From: Myxococcaceae bacterium
GTDB taxonomy: Bacteria; Myxococcota_A; Polyangia; Polyangiales; Ga0077539
NCBI GenBank assembly: GCA_004297725.1
Contig: SCUS01000081.1
Span: 166,961-230,960, forward strand
Length of the DNA: 64,000 nucleotides
Direction: 5' to 3'
Shown one piece after another: positions 49,717 through 57,714 of this stretch (position 1 is the stretch's first letter; each line of letters starts with the position of its first letter). A program made the position numbers and the translations under genes. Under the pieces are notes generated by a model that was not told where the DNA came from, searched no databases, and was given only the letters and a program-made list of their open reading frames with translations.

Positions 49717-50670
49717 TCAACCGGCGTCGACGCGACCGTGGGGTTCGGACTCGGGCTTGTCGGCGATCGCCAGCACCACCTGGAAGTGCGGCTTCCTGGG
49801 TTCGCGACAGGCGACCTCGGAGGAGACGACGCGCAGCCCCGCGCGGGTGAGCAGCGCGCCCAGCGTCGACGGGGAGAAGCCCGCGTGGCGCTCACCGTAG
49901 GGGGCGGTCACCTCCCGCTGGCGATGCTCGTCGAGCGACAGCACGACGATCCTCCCGCCGGGGCGTAGCACGCGGGCGCACTCGGCGAGGACGCCCACCG
50001 GGCGCTCGGCGTAGGTCAGCGTGTGGAAGACCATCACCGTGTCGAAGGACTCCTCCGCGAAGGGCAGCGCGTGCGCGTCGGCCAGCAGCGCCCGGACGTG
50101 GGCGTAGGGCGCGAGCCGCTGCTTCGCGGCCTCGACCATCCGGGGGCTCGCGTCGACGCAGGTGAGCGAGCGGCACCTCGGAGCGAGCCAGCTCACCGCC
50201 GCGCCGTCGCCGGAGCCGAGGTCGAGCACGTCGCCGAGCCGCGCCAGCGCCGCGAAGCCCGCCGCCAGCGACTGCCAGGTGCGCCCCGGCGAGTAGTGCC
50301 GCTCCATCTCCCCCGCGAAGGCCTCGGGCAGGGCGCCCCGGCGCTCGGCGTCGAGCGCGTGAAGCCGCCGCTGGTCGCCCTCCAGCGTCGGGTCGGCGGC
50401 GCCGATGGCCTCGTCGAGGATCACCCTCGCGGTGCCCGGCAGCGTGTCCACCGAGAGGGCGTAGAAGGCGTGCTGCCCGTCGCGCCGGTCTCTCACGAAG
50501 CCGCCCTCGCGAAGCCGCGCCAGGTGGGTCGAGACCCTCGACTGAGAGAGGCCGGTGACCCGCACCAGGTCGGTCACGCTGAGCTCCCGGTCGCGGAGCA
50601 GCGCGCACAGCCGCAGCCGGCTCTCATCGCCGAGGAGATTCAGCGCACCGACGTACTGGGAGAGATCCAT
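49717..50670 (-). CDS. ArsR-type regulator fused to SAM-dependent methyltransferase
   Basis: A 317-residue fusion. Residues about 1-85 form an ArsR winged helix (LGDESRLRLCALLRDREL, TGLSQSRVSTHLARLREGGFV) without ArsR metal cysteines. Residues about 130-317 form a class I methyltransferase with VLDLGSGDGAAVSWLAP as the SAM site, CVDASPRMVEAAK and VLRPGGRIVVLSLDE. Such fusions beside metH are reminiscent of SahR-type control of the methionine/SAH cycle, so sensing SAM or SAH through the fused domain is a reasonable inference. The start at MDLSQYVGALNLLGD is set by the winged helix; an in-frame extension to 50814 is rejected. It is cotranscribed with metH. Confidence 0.88.
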   Translation of the reverse strand: MDLSQYVGALNLLGDESRLRLCALLRDRELSVTDLVRVTGLSQSRVSTHLARLREGGFVRDRRDGQHAFYALSVDTLPGTARVILDEAIGAADPTLEGDQRRLHALDAERRGALPEAFAGEMERHYSPGRTWQSLAAGFAALARLGDVLDLGSGDGAAVSWLAPRCRSLTCVDASPRMVEAAKQRLAPYAHVRALLADAHALPFAEESFDTVMVFHTLTYAERPVGVLAECARVLRPGGRIVVLSLDEHRQREVTAPYGERHAGFSPSTLGALLTRAGLRVVSSEVACREPRKPHFQVVLAIADKPESEPHGRVDAG

Positions 50671-50684
50671 GAATCTGCTTATGG
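50667..50684. promoter_or_regulatory. Inverted repeat over the start codon of the ArsR-fusion gene
   Basis: CCAT (50667-50670) and ATGG (50681-50684) flank ten bases; with one mismatch the arms extend to six bases. It sits at the ATG of the ArsR-methyltransferase gene, where ArsR-family autoregulatory sites often lie. Low-confidence operator candidate. Confidence 0.3.
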
Positions 50685-50803
50685 CGATGAACGGATGGGA
50701 CGCTATCCCGAGGGGCCCCGGGGTGTCAAACGCGCGCCCCCTCGGGTCGTGCGAGGATGGGCTCCGCTGGACCGACCCGAAGACCTGACGGGAGGCAACG
50801 ACC

Positions 50804-51670
50804 ATGACGAGCACCCCTGGCGTGACATCGCTCCGTTACTGCCGACGCTGCGAGGCCGACTACCCGGAGAGCGCGTGCCGCGCCGTGGCCGCGGGGAGCG
50901 GGACTCTGCTGGTGTGCCCCTCCTGCGGGATGGTCACCGGCGAGGTCGTCCGGCGGGTCGAGCGGCCCCTCTGGTCGGAGCTCGTGGAGGCGCTGAAGTG
51001 GCCTGCGAAGGGGGACAACGTCGCGACGTGGCTGGCGCTCGGCATCGGGGTGGCGGTGTTCGCGAGGGTTCCGATGGTCGGGGGGCTGCTCTCGCTGGGG
51101 GCGCTCTGGAGCTACCTGTTCGTGGTGGTGCAGCGAGGCGCCCGGGGTGAGGAGCACGCCCCGGCGGCGGCCGACTTCCAGAGCTGGTGGGACATCACGC
51201 TCCCGCTGTTGCAGGGGGTGACGGCGCTGGTGATCCCTTCGCTGCCGCTGGTCGCCGCGCTCTTCGCGAGCGGCCCGCTGCGGGTCGTGCTGCTGGTGCT
51301 CGGGGGGCTCTGGGCGGTCGCGCTGCTGCCCGCCGCGGTCGCCTCGACGGCCTACGGAGGATCGTTCGGCCGGGCGCTCAACCCGCTGCCGATGATCGCG
51401 CTGGTGAGCCGCATCCCTCGCGACTACGCGGTCACGGTGGCGCTGCTCGGGGCGCTGACCCTGGCCTGGCTCTGCGCCCGGGGGATCACCCTCGGGCTGG
51501 TGGGGGTGCTCGGCCGTCCGCTGCCGGTGCTGGCGTTTCCGCTGGGCTTCGCGGCGGAGGCGGCGATGGTCTACTTCCCGCTGGCGATGGCGAGGGTGAT
51601 GGCGGTGCTGCTGAGGGAGCGCGCCGAGGAGCTGGGCATCGAGCGGCTGCCCGACCTGTCAACGCGCTGA
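50804..51670 (+). CDS. Zinc-ribbon multi-pass membrane protein
   Basis: A 288-residue protein with an N-terminal zinc ribbon (YCRRCEAD at about 12-19, VCPSCGMV at about 37-44). About five or six transmembrane helices follow between residues 75 and 275, and there is a charged C-terminus (RERAEELGIERLPDL). No transporter or enzyme family recognised; the layout resembles DUF4013-like integral membrane proteins. GGGAGGCAACGACC before the ATG is a good ribosome binding site. It is divergent from the ArsR-fusion gene. The 3' end overlaps the convergent methyltransferase gene by 12 bases. Confidence 0.75.
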   Translation: MTSTPGVTSLRYCRRCEADYPESACRAVAAGSGTLLVCPSCGMVTGEVVRRVERPLWSELVEALKWPAKGDNVATWLALGIGVAVFARVPMVGGLLSLGALWSYLFVVVQRGARGEEHAPAAADFQSWWDITLPLLQGVTALVIPSLPLVAALFASGPLRVVLLVLGGLWAVALLPAAVASTAYGGSFGRALNPLPMIALVSRIPRDYAVTVALLGALTLAWLCARGITLGLVGVLGRPLPVLAFPLGFAAEAAMVYFPLAMARVMAVLLRERAEELGIERLPDLSTR

Positions 51671-52423
51671 GCGCGCTCGCTGGCGCCGCGGCGCCTCGTC
51701 GGGCTTGCGGGCGAGGAAGAGGTAGTTGAAGCCGCGGAGGAAGAAGTTGTCCCGCTCGGCGGCCTGGTGGAAGTTGCCCTTGAGCAGGCTCTTGTTGCGC
51801 CGCACCACGCTCACGATGTCGATGGGGATGAAGCGCACGGTGAAGATCGAGAAGAGCCCGAAGCCCACCGGGGCGAGGCCCTTCTTCGTCTCGAAGTAGT
51901 CGCAGACGTAGACCGCGAGCACGCCTCCGGGCTTGAGCACCCGGAAGGCCTCGTCGAAGGCCCCGCGCATGGCCTGATAGTACTTCGGGTCGTAGGCCGA
52001 GAGCTTGCCGATGCAGCGAGGATCTTCGGAGTAGTCGATGTGGTCGCCGTAGGGCGGGTCCATGAAGACCACCTGGGCGGAGGCGTCGGGGAGGGGGAGG
52101 TCGCGGGCGTCGGCGCGGACGATCTCGGGCCGGGTGGGGTTGAGGTCGAAGCCGCGGCCCTCGCGCTTGAGCTCTCGGGCGACGTCGAGGGTGGTGCCGC
52201 TCCCGCAGAAGGGGTCGACCACCACGTCGCCCTCGCGCGAGTAGCGATGGAGGACGTTCCAGATGACGTGCGAGGGGGTGGCGCCGACGTAGGCCTTGTC
52301 GCCCTGATCGCCGTCCCCGTGCTGCTGCGAGGGGTAGTCCCAGAGCGTGGTGGTGTGGACGCGCATCGGAGGGCGCTCGAAGTGCTGGCGCCGCGCGGGC
52401 GGACGGATGGGTGGGCGTTGCAT
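51659..52423 (-). CDS. DNA methyltransferase-like protein (DPPY type), orphan
   Basis: A 254-residue SAM-dependent methyltransferase of the N4/N6 amino-methylase type. Motif X/I is ATPSHVIWNVLHRY followed by VVDPFCGSGTT, and motif IV is FMDPPYGDHIDYS, with SAM motif I before the catalytic DPPY motif. That order is gamma/alpha-like, whereas the SPG-DPF-GSGTT block usually closes beta-class enzymes, so this protein looks circularly permuted relative to them. No restriction gene is adjacent. It could be a regulatory DNA methylase or act on RNA. An internal start at 52366 (MRVHTTTLWDYP) is possible. The C-terminus is Arg-rich. Confidence 0.75.
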   Translation of the reverse strand: MQRPPIRPPARRQHFERPPMRVHTTTLWDYPSQQHGDGDQGDKAYVGATPSHVIWNVLHRYSREGDVVVDPFCGSGTTLDVARELKREGRGFDLNPTRPEIVRADARDLPLPDASAQVVFMDPPYGDHIDYSEDPRCIGKLSAYDPKYYQAMRGAFDEAFRVLKPGGVLAVYVCDYFETKKGLAPVGFGLFSIFTVRFIPIDIVSVVRRNKSLLKGNFHQAAERDNFFLRGFNYLFLARKPDEAPRRQRARSAR

Positions 52424-52487
52424 GGGGAGCGACGGTGCATCACGGCGGGCGAGCGATCGTCAAGCGGCGAGCGGGCGAAGGAAGGTG

Positions 52488-52515
52488 TTGCATTCGGGTG
52501 GCGATCGAGTAGGTT
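52488..52515 (+). promoter_or_regulatory. Candidate promoter of tRNA-Glu
   Basis: TTGCAT (52488-52493), a 16-base spacer, TAGGTT (52510-52515), ending 12 bases before the mature tRNA 5' end. Confidence 0.5.
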
Positions 52516-52527
52516 GCGCGCCGCTCT

Positions 52528-52600
52528 GTCCCCATCGTCTAGAGGCCCAGGACAGCGGCTTTTCACGTCGCGAACGGGGGTTCGACTCCCCCTGGGGACA
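52528..52600 (+). tRNA. tRNA-Glu (anticodon TTC)
   Basis: A complete cloverleaf: acceptor GTCCCCA pairs with TGGGGAC. The D arm is typical of bacterial tRNA-Glu (GTCTAGAGGCCCAGGAC). The anticodon stem GCGGC/GTCGC has loop TTTTCAC, giving anticodon TTC for GAA/GAG codons. The T arm is GGGGG-TTCGACT-CCCCC. The discriminator base is A and CCA is not encoded (ACCT follows). A large terminator-like hairpin starts 10 bases after the gene. Confidence 0.95.
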
Positions 52601-52609
52601 CCTGAATAT

Positions 52610-52659
52610 CCCCCGGTCAGCGCATACCCTCCGTCCTGCGGAGATGCGCTGACCGGGGG
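52610..52659. terminator. Large perfect hairpin after tRNA-Glu
   Basis: The 16-bp arms at 52610-52625 and 52644-52659 are perfectly complementary. Inside, CTCCG (52629-52633) pairs with CGGAG (52639-52643) around TCCTG, with a 3-base bulge at 52626-52628. This 21-bp stem separates the tRNA gene from the convergent nuclease gene (stop at 52674) and probably terminates both transcripts. Confidence 0.75.
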
Positions 52660-52673
52660 AGGGCACCTGCCCT

Positions 52674-53624
52674 TCAGTTGCCCTGATAGGGCTGCGCCTC
52701 GATGCGCGCCTGCAGCTCGCGCGAGAGCAGCGTGAGGAAGTCGTACCCCGTGCGCGCCTCGAGCGCGTCGACGGTCATCACGTAGCGCCGCCAGTCGCGC
52801 CCGGAGCCCGCCTCGTTGGGCATCTCGACGGCGACCACCTGCGTCTCCGGCCCCACCGCGTCCACCCCGCGGCCGTGCGGAACCATCACGATCACCTTCC
52901 AGGTCGCCACCGGGATCGCCACGCGCCTCGCCGGGTCGGGGCTGCGACCTACGGTGGGGCACGCCTCCGAGACGACGTTGCCCGCGGGGCTCAGGTCCGT
53001 CGCGCAGGCGCGGTCCCAGAGGCCGCCAGCGACGATGAAGAGGTCCCACCCCTCGCGCGCCCTCTCGACGGACCACTGCTCCAGCGAGGCCCAGGCGCCC
53101 GCGTTGATGGCGTGGCGCTGCGGCACGATGTTGGTCGTGAGGAAGGTCGCCGCGTTGTCCTCGAAGGTGGCGGTGCGCTGCCCCGACGGGCACAGGTGCC
53201 CGTGGTCATAGCCTCCTCCCGCGTAGTCCCGGTGGTACACGCGGTACACCCCGGGCGGTAGCTGCGGGTCGGGGGAGAAGCTCCGCTGGGTGCGACCGAC
53301 GGTGCCGATGTCGCTCGCGGTCAGCCGCCACGCGACCCAGTTGGGGTTGTTGCGGAAGCGGTTGTACGAGACCACGTACTGGGGCTTGACCAGCAGCAGC
53401 TCGTCCTGCGGCGAGGCGTCCATCGGCGCGCCGAGCGCGAGGTGCACGCTCGTCCCCGGCGGCACGACCGGACCGGGCGAGGGCGAGGGGGAGGGCGCCG
53501 GGATGGGCACCATCGACGGCGTCGTCGGCAGCGACGGGCGCCTCGAGGGCAGCTCGATCAGGTCGAGGTCGCAGCCCCCGACGAGGGCGAGCGCGAGCCA
53601 CCACCCGGCGCGGCGCGGCCTCAT
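52674..53624 (-). CDS. DNA/RNA non-specific endonuclease (NucA-like) lipoprotein
   Basis: A 316-residue predicted lipoprotein with lipobox VGGC (Cys about 18) and a Pro/Ser linker (PAPSPSPSPGPVVPP). A NUC1/NucA-type beta-beta-alpha-metal nuclease domain follows, with catalytic motif GGYDHGHLCPSG (DRGH replaced by DHGH, catalytic His kept). The metal-binding Asn is in FLTTNIVPQRHAINAGAW. A surface nuclease for degrading external DNA or RNA would suit a scavenging or predatory lifestyle (inference). The start ATG overlaps the mazG stop by 4 bases. It is convergent with tRNA-Glu across the large hairpin. Confidence 0.85.
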   Translation of the reverse strand: MRPRRAGWWLALALVGGCDLDLIELPSRRPSLPTTPSMVPIPAPSPSPSPGPVVPPGTSVHLALGAPMDASPQDELLLVKPQYVVSYNRFRNNPNWVAWRLTASDIGTVGRTQRSFSPDPQLPPGVYRVYHRDYAGGGYDHGHLCPSGQRTATFEDNAATFLTTNIVPQRHAINAGAWASLEQWSVERAREGWDLFIVAGGLWDRACATDLSPAGNVVSEACPTVGRSPDPARRVAIPVATWKVIVMVPHGRGVDAVGPETQVVAVEMPNEAGSGRDWRRYVMTVDALEARTGYDFLTLLSRELQARIEAQPYQGN

Positions 53625-54481
53625 CGGCGGGCGCGCTCGTCGGCCTTGGCGCGCTGCCAGTAGGCCTCGAGCTCCTCCTCCGTGTGCGCGTCGATGCTGC
53701 GGCCGTCCTCCTTCGCGAGGGCCTCGACGTGGCCGAAGCGCGCCGCGAAGCGGCGGTTGGTGCGGGCGAGGGCGTCCTCCGGGTCGAGCCCGTGCTTGCG
53801 CGCGGTGTTGACCACCGAGAACAGCACGTCGCCCAGCTCGTCGGTCATCGCCTCGCGGTCGCCGGAGGCCACCGCGGCGTCGAACTCCGCCAGCTCCTCG
53901 TCGATGCGCGCCCTCGGCCCCGAGGCGTCGGGCCAGTCGAAGCCCACCCGCGAGGCCTTGTCGCCCATGCGCAGCGCGTAGAGCAGCGCGGGCATCCCCT
54001 TCGGGATGCCGTCGAGGGTCTTGCGCCCCGCCTTCTCCGCCAGCTTCAGCTTCTCCCAGTTGGCGATGACCTCGGCCGAGCCTCCGACCTGCTCTCCGGC
54101 GAAGACGTGCGGGTGCCGCCGCTCGAGCTTCTCGCAGATGTCGTGCACCACGTGCCCGATGCCGAACCACCCGAAGGCCCTCGCCAGCTCGCTCTGGAAC
54201 ACCACCTGGAGCAGCAGGTCGCCGAGCTCCTCGCGGTGGTGGGCGACCGCCGGATCGTTCGCCCGACGGGTGACTTCACCTGCCCCGGTAATCGCCCGCT
54301 TCGCGTCGTCTCCGAGGCCGTCGATGGCGTCGCAGACCTCGAAGGCCTCCTCCACGGCGTAGCGCTTGAGGGAGGCGAGGGTCTGCTCGCGATCCCACGG
54401 ACAGCCGTCCGGAGCGAGCAGCCGCTGCATCACGGAGACGATGCGGGCGAACTCCGAGGTCGATGGGGGCTTTACGCTCAT
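53621..54481 (-). CDS. mazG: Nucleoside triphosphate pyrophosphohydrolase MazG
   Basis: A 286-residue MazG with two tandem all-alpha NTP-pyrophosphatase domains. The first (about 10-140) opens with LLAPDGCPWDREQTLASLKRY, split here by a KRYAVEEAFEVCDAI metal helix and an EELGDLLLQVVF helix. The second (about 165-270) has DELGDVLFSVVN. It hydrolyses non-canonical NTPs to NMP and pyrophosphate. A 20-residue insertion (LGDDAKRAITGAGEVTRR) sits between the two acidic helices of domain one, and is longer than in E. coli. The downstream nuclease gene overlaps by 4 bases. It is divergent from the zinc-ribbon gene. Confidence 0.93.
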   Translation of the reverse strand: MSVKPPSTSEFARIVSVMQRLLAPDGCPWDREQTLASLKRYAVEEAFEVCDAIDGLGDDAKRAITGAGEVTRRANDPAVAHHREELGDLLLQVVFQSELARAFGWFGIGHVVHDICEKLERRHPHVFAGEQVGGSAEVIANWEKLKLAEKAGRKTLDGIPKGMPALLYALRMGDKASRVGFDWPDASGPRARIDEELAEFDAAVASGDREAMTDELGDVLFSVVNTARKHGLDPEDALARTNRRFAARFGHVEALAKEDGRSIDAHTEEELEAYWQRAKADERARR

Positions 54482-54556
54482 GGCCCAAGGCTGCTAGCAC
54501 GGTCGCGCGAGGGCGCACCAGCCGCGACCGGCGCCCCCCGATGGAGCAACACCGCA

Positions 54557-54994
54557 ATGGCCCTGCTTCGAGCTGGGATCGAGATTGACGCGTATTGCAC
54601 GCGCTGCCGTATGGACCTCACCCACCGCATCATCGCGGTGGTGAACAACAAGCCCGTGAAGGTCGAGTGCCGCACCTGCTACGGCACCCACAATTACAGG
54701 GCTCCGAAGTCGAGCCCTGTTCCGGCCGAGAAGACCACCGGCGGGACGAGCGCGCCCCGCCCCAAGGCGTCGCCCCGGAGGAGCGCCGCCCCGGAGGAGC
54801 AGATCAGCGTGGCCCCTCCGCCGGGAGCCCGCATCCACGGCTACCGGATGACGGAGAGGTTCTCCAAGGACCAGTGGGTCGCCCACAAGGTCTTCGGCAC
54901 CGGCGTGGTCACGCAGGTGCTCGGCGACGACAAGATCGAGGTGCACTTCGACGGCGTCTCCAAGGTGCTGGTGCACAACCGCCCCGAAGAGTGA
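54557..54994 (+). CDS. Small zinc-ribbon protein with Tudor-like C-terminus
   Basis: A 145-residue protein. The N-terminal zinc ribbon has [14 protein letters not shown] and [13 protein letters not shown] (two CxxC knuckles, about 13-50). A disordered Lys/Pro/Ser linker follows. The C-terminal 45 residues read [13 protein letters not shown]...[18 protein letters not shown], a pattern like the CarD/UvrD-type Tudor fold that binds RNA polymerase or nucleic acid. I cannot name the family, but the combination suggests a transcription- or repair-associated factor. The start ATGGCCCTG is set by the conserved N-terminal pattern; the longer antisense frame through mazG is rejected. Confidence 0.75.
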   Translation: MALLRAGIEIDAYCTRCRMDLTHRIIAVVNNKPVKVECRTCYGTHNYRAPKSSPVPAEKTTGGTSAPRPKASPRRSAAPEEQISVAPPPGARIHGYRMTERFSKDQWVAHKVFGTGVVTQVLGDDKIEVHFDGVSKVLVHNRPEE

Positions 54995-55082
54995 TGGCTC
55001 TTGCCGTGGGGGTGAGCGCGGGCTTACCACTCCGTCCGAGCCGCAATGAACCGGGTGGTTCGCGGTGGAGGAGCAAATCCCA

Positions 55083-55508
55083 ATGGCCAAGCTGCAGAAC
55101 ACGAAGACCCACGACAACCTCAAGCACGCCTTCGCGGGCGAGTCGCAGGCCAACCGGCGCTACGAGTACTTCGCCAAGGCCGCCGACGTGGAGGGCTATC
55201 CCGACATCGCCGGGCTCTTCCGCGACACGGCCTCCGGTGAGACCGGCCACGCGCACGGCCACCTCGACTACCTGAAGCAGGTGGGCGACCCCGCCACCGG
55301 GCTGCCCATCGGCTCGACCGCGAAGAACCTCGCGGCCGCCGTCCACGGCGAGACCGAGGAGTACCAGAGCATGTATCCGGGCTTCGCCAAGACCGCGCGC
55401 GAAGAGGGCTTCGAGGACATCGCCGAGTGGTTCGAGACGCTGGCGAAGGCCGAGAAGTCCCACGCGGGCCGCTTCGCCAAGGCCCTCGACGGCATCAAGG
55501 GCCAGTAA
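55083..55508 (+). CDS. Rubrerythrin-family di-iron protein (no rubredoxin domain)
   Basis: A 141-residue ferritin-like four-helix di-iron protein. Metal ligands sit in [42 protein letters not shown] and [13 protein letters not shown]. The C-terminal rubredoxin domain of classical rubrerythrin is absent. Peroxide reduction or oxidative-stress defence in the cytoplasm is expected, with electrons from a separate donor. GGAGGAG precedes the ATG by about 10 bases. It is the first gene of a conserved trio with the Fe-S oxidoreductase and DUF3501 genes that follow. Confidence 0.92.
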   Translation: MAKLQNTKTHDNLKHAFAGESQANRRYEYFAKAADVEGYPDIAGLFRDTASGETGHAHGHLDYLKQVGDPATGLPIGSTAKNLAAAVHGETEEYQSMYPGFAKTAREEGFEDIAEWFETLAKAEKSHAGRFAKALDGIKGQ

Positions 55509-55603
55509 GGTCCCCGACGCCCGCGGAGGCCTCCGCGGCGCCCGTTTCCCCTCCCTCCCTCCCATCGACCCACTTCCCGCCATAGACGGAGCGCTGAACT
55601 GCC

Positions 55604-56947
55604 GTGGAGATCAAGCCCACCCCCGAGCGACCGCCCGCGTTCAACCCCGACGACCCTCGCTTCTGGGACCCGGCCGACCTCGAGGGCGAGCTGCGGCGCG
55701 TCTACGAGATCTGCCACGGCTGCCGGATGTGCGTCGGCTACTGCCCGAGCTTTCCCTTTCTCTTCGATCGCATCGACGAGAACCACGAGCTCCACGGCCA
55801 GGCGCACTCCGCGATCACCCTCGACGCGCAGGACTTCGAGCGGGTCACGGACCTCTGCTTCCAGTGCAAGCTCTGTTATGTGAAGTGTCCCTATACGCCG
55901 GATGATCCCAACAGCGACTGGCTGGTGGATTTCCCCCGGCTGCTCTGGCGGGAGAAGGTCGTTCGCACCCGCCGCGTGGGGGGCACCACGCTCCAGGAGA
56001 AGGCCCTCGGGGAGCCCGGCGTGCTGGGCGTCCTGAGCTCCGGGGTGGTGGCCCCGCTCGCGAACTTCGTGACGGCGCAGTCGCTGGTGCGGAAGGCGAT
56101 GGACAAGGTCGCCGGCATCGCGCCGGAGTTTCCGCTGCCGACCTACGCGGAGACCCCGTTTCCCAGGTGGTTCAAGCGACATGAGCGCGGCGCGCGGCGC
56201 ACCGAGGCGCCGACCGGCGAGGTGGCGATCTTCTCGACCTGCACCGTGGACTACAACCGGCCGCGCACCGGAGAGCTGGCCGTGGCGGTGCTCGAGCACG
56301 CGGGCTTCCGGGTGACGCTCCCCACGCAGACCTGCTGCGGGATGCCCAACATGGACACCGGAGACCTCGACCGGGTGCTGGAGAAGGCGCGCTACAACGT
56401 CGCCCACCTCGCGGCGGAGGTGCGCGCGGGGAGGGACATCGTGGCGCCCGGTCCGTCGTGCTCGATGACGCTGAAGAAGGAGTACCCGGAGCTGCTGGGC
56501 ACCGACGACGCGAGGCTGGTGGGCGCGCACACCTTCGACCTGATGGAGTACCTCTGGCGGCTCTGGCGCGAGGGGAAGCTCCCGAAGACCTTCACGCACG
56601 AGCTCGGCACCGTCGCCTACCACGCGCCCTGCCACCTGCGCGCCCAGAAGATCGCGCACCCGTCGCGCTCGCTGCTGGAGAAGATCCCCGGCACGGAGGT
56701 GACGGTGATCGAGCAGTGCTCCGCCGTCGACGGCACCTGGGGGATGATGTCGCAGCACTATGAGCTCGGGGTGAAGTACTCGCGAAAGCTGGTGCGTGCG
56801 ATCGACAACGCCGAGGCGCGCTACGTGGCGAGCGACTGCCCGCTGGCCTCGCAGCGCATCGCCAGGGAGAACCGCGTCGCGGTGAGGCACCCGGTGGAGC
56901 TGCTGGCCTACGCCTACGGGTTGACGACGCTCGACGACGGGACCTAA
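55604..56947 (+). CDS. Fe-S oxidoreductase, GlpC/HdrB-type (CCG domains)
   Basis: A 447-residue protein with two [4Fe-4S] ferredoxin motifs near the N-terminus ([12 protein letters not shown] and [13 protein letters not shown]). Two cysteine-rich CCG domains follow, with [11 protein letters not shown] and later [10 protein letters not shown] plus [11 protein letters not shown], where the CCG motif is incomplete. This is the heterodisulfide reductase-related / GlpC pattern. It may pass electrons from the quinone pool or NADH to the rubrerythrin encoded upstream (inference from conserved neighbourhood). It starts with GTG. The interval from the rubrerythrin stop is 95 bases and to the DUF3501 gene 25 bases. 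Confidence 0.9.
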   Translation: MEIKPTPERPPAFNPDDPRFWDPADLEGELRRVYEICHGCRMCVGYCPSFPFLFDRIDENHELHGQAHSAITLDAQDFERVTDLCFQCKLCYVKCPYTPDDPNSDWLVDFPRLLWREKVVRTRRVGGTTLQEKALGEPGVLGVLSSGVVAPLANFVTAQSLVRKAMDKVAGIAPEFPLPTYAETPFPRWFKRHERGARRTEAPTGEVAIFSTCTVDYNRPRTGELAVAVLEHAGFRVTLPTQTCCGMPNMDTGDLDRVLEKARYNVAHLAAEVRAGRDIVAPGPSCSMTLKKEYPELLGTDDARLVGAHTFDLMEYLWRLWREGKLPKTFTHELGTVAYHAPCHLRAQKIAHPSRSLLEKIPGTEVTVIEQCSAVDGTWGMMSQHYELGVKYSRKLVRAIDNAEARYVASDCPLASQRIARENRVAVRHPVELLAYAYGLTTLDDGT

Positions 56948-56972
56948 GCGGGTTCGCCAGGAGACACACGCC

Positions 56973-57578
56973 ATGCGCAAGGTTCGCCTCGATGACCTCA
57001 TCGGGCTCAAGGAGTACGAGCAGATCCGGCCGCGCTTTCGCGAGCGGATCATCGCCCACAAGCGCGCGCGCCGCGTGCACCTCGGGCCCGAGATGACCCT
57101 CGTGTTCGAGGACCACGACACGGTGCTGAGCCAGGTGCAGGAGATGCTGCGCACCGAGCGCATCACGATGCCGTCGGCGGTGGCCGAGGAGCTGGCGGTC
57201 TACAACGACCTCGTCCCCGAGGACGGCGGCCTCTCGGCCACGCTGATGATCGAGGTCGAAGACCCGGAGGAGCGGGAGCGCCGTCGGAGGGAGCTGGTCG
57301 GCCTCGACGAGGCGCTCAGCCTGGAGCTGGGCGACGTGTCGATCCGAGCGAGCTTCGATGCGCTGGGGCGCTTCGACGACCGGGTCGCGGCGGTGCGCTT
57401 CGTGAGCTTCGCGCTGCCGCCCGACGGGCGGGAGCGGCTGCTCGACCCGGGGACCACGGTGAGCCTGAGGGTGCACCACCCGCGCTACGAGGCGACGGCG
57501 ACGCTGTCGGACGAGGCGCGGCGCTCGCTCGCGGTGGACCTCGATCCGGTCAACGCAGAGGCATCTCGCAAGGGGTGA
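56973..57578 (+). CDS. DUF3501 family protein
   Basis: A 201-residue protein of the DUF3501 family. It starts [20 protein letters not shown], has the conserved basic helix [15 protein letters not shown] and [16 protein letters not shown], then a beta-rich C-terminal half. It occurs with rubrerythrin and the HdrB-like Fe-S protein in many genomes, so it likely acts in the same redox chain. No cofactor motif is visible and the molecular role is unknown. GCCAGGAGACACACGCC before the ATG provides the ribosome binding site. It is the last gene of the trio. Confidence 0.88.
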   Translation: MRKVRLDDLIGLKEYEQIRPRFRERIIAHKRARRVHLGPEMTLVFEDHDTVLSQVQEMLRTERITMPSAVAEELAVYNDLVPEDGGLSATLMIEVEDPEERERRRRELVGLDEALSLELGDVSIRASFDALGRFDDRVAAVRFVSFALPPDGRERLLDPGTTVSLRVHHPRYEATATLSDEARRSLAVDLDPVNAEASRKG

Positions 57579-57588
57579 AGATTTAGCG

Positions 57589-57618
57589 TTGACAGGTTGC
57601 AGGGGCCGGAGGTATTCC
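57589..57618 (+). promoter_or_regulatory. Promoter of tRNA-Val
   Basis: A perfect -35 TTGACA (57589-57594), an 18-base spacer and TATTCC (57613-57618), ending 12 bases before the tRNA 5' end at 57631. Confidence 0.65.
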
Positions 57619-57630
57619 CTCTGTCCCGCT

Positions 57631-57702
57631 GCGGGCATAACTCAGCGGTAGAGTGCGACCTTCACACGGTCGAAGTCGTAGGTTCAAGTCCTACTGCCCG
57701 CA
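57631..57702 (+). tRNA. tRNA-Val (anticodon CAC)
   Basis: A complete cloverleaf: acceptor GCGGGCA pairs with TGCCCGC, discriminator A. The anticodon stem CGACC/GGTCG has loop TTCACAC, giving CAC for GTG codons. The T arm is GTAGG-TTCAAGT-CCTAC. CCA is not encoded (ACCG follows). A decayed integrase begins 12 bases downstream, so the tRNA 3' end is a likely integration site. Confidence 0.95.
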
Positions 57703-57714
57703 CCGAAGAAACGC

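Noticed and set aside
49678..50803. An SAH or cobalamin riboswitch ahead of metH or its regulator.
   Set aside because: The leaders are short (39 bases before metH) and none of the conserved riboswitch core sequences is visible by eye; an ArsR-type regulator gene fills the role.
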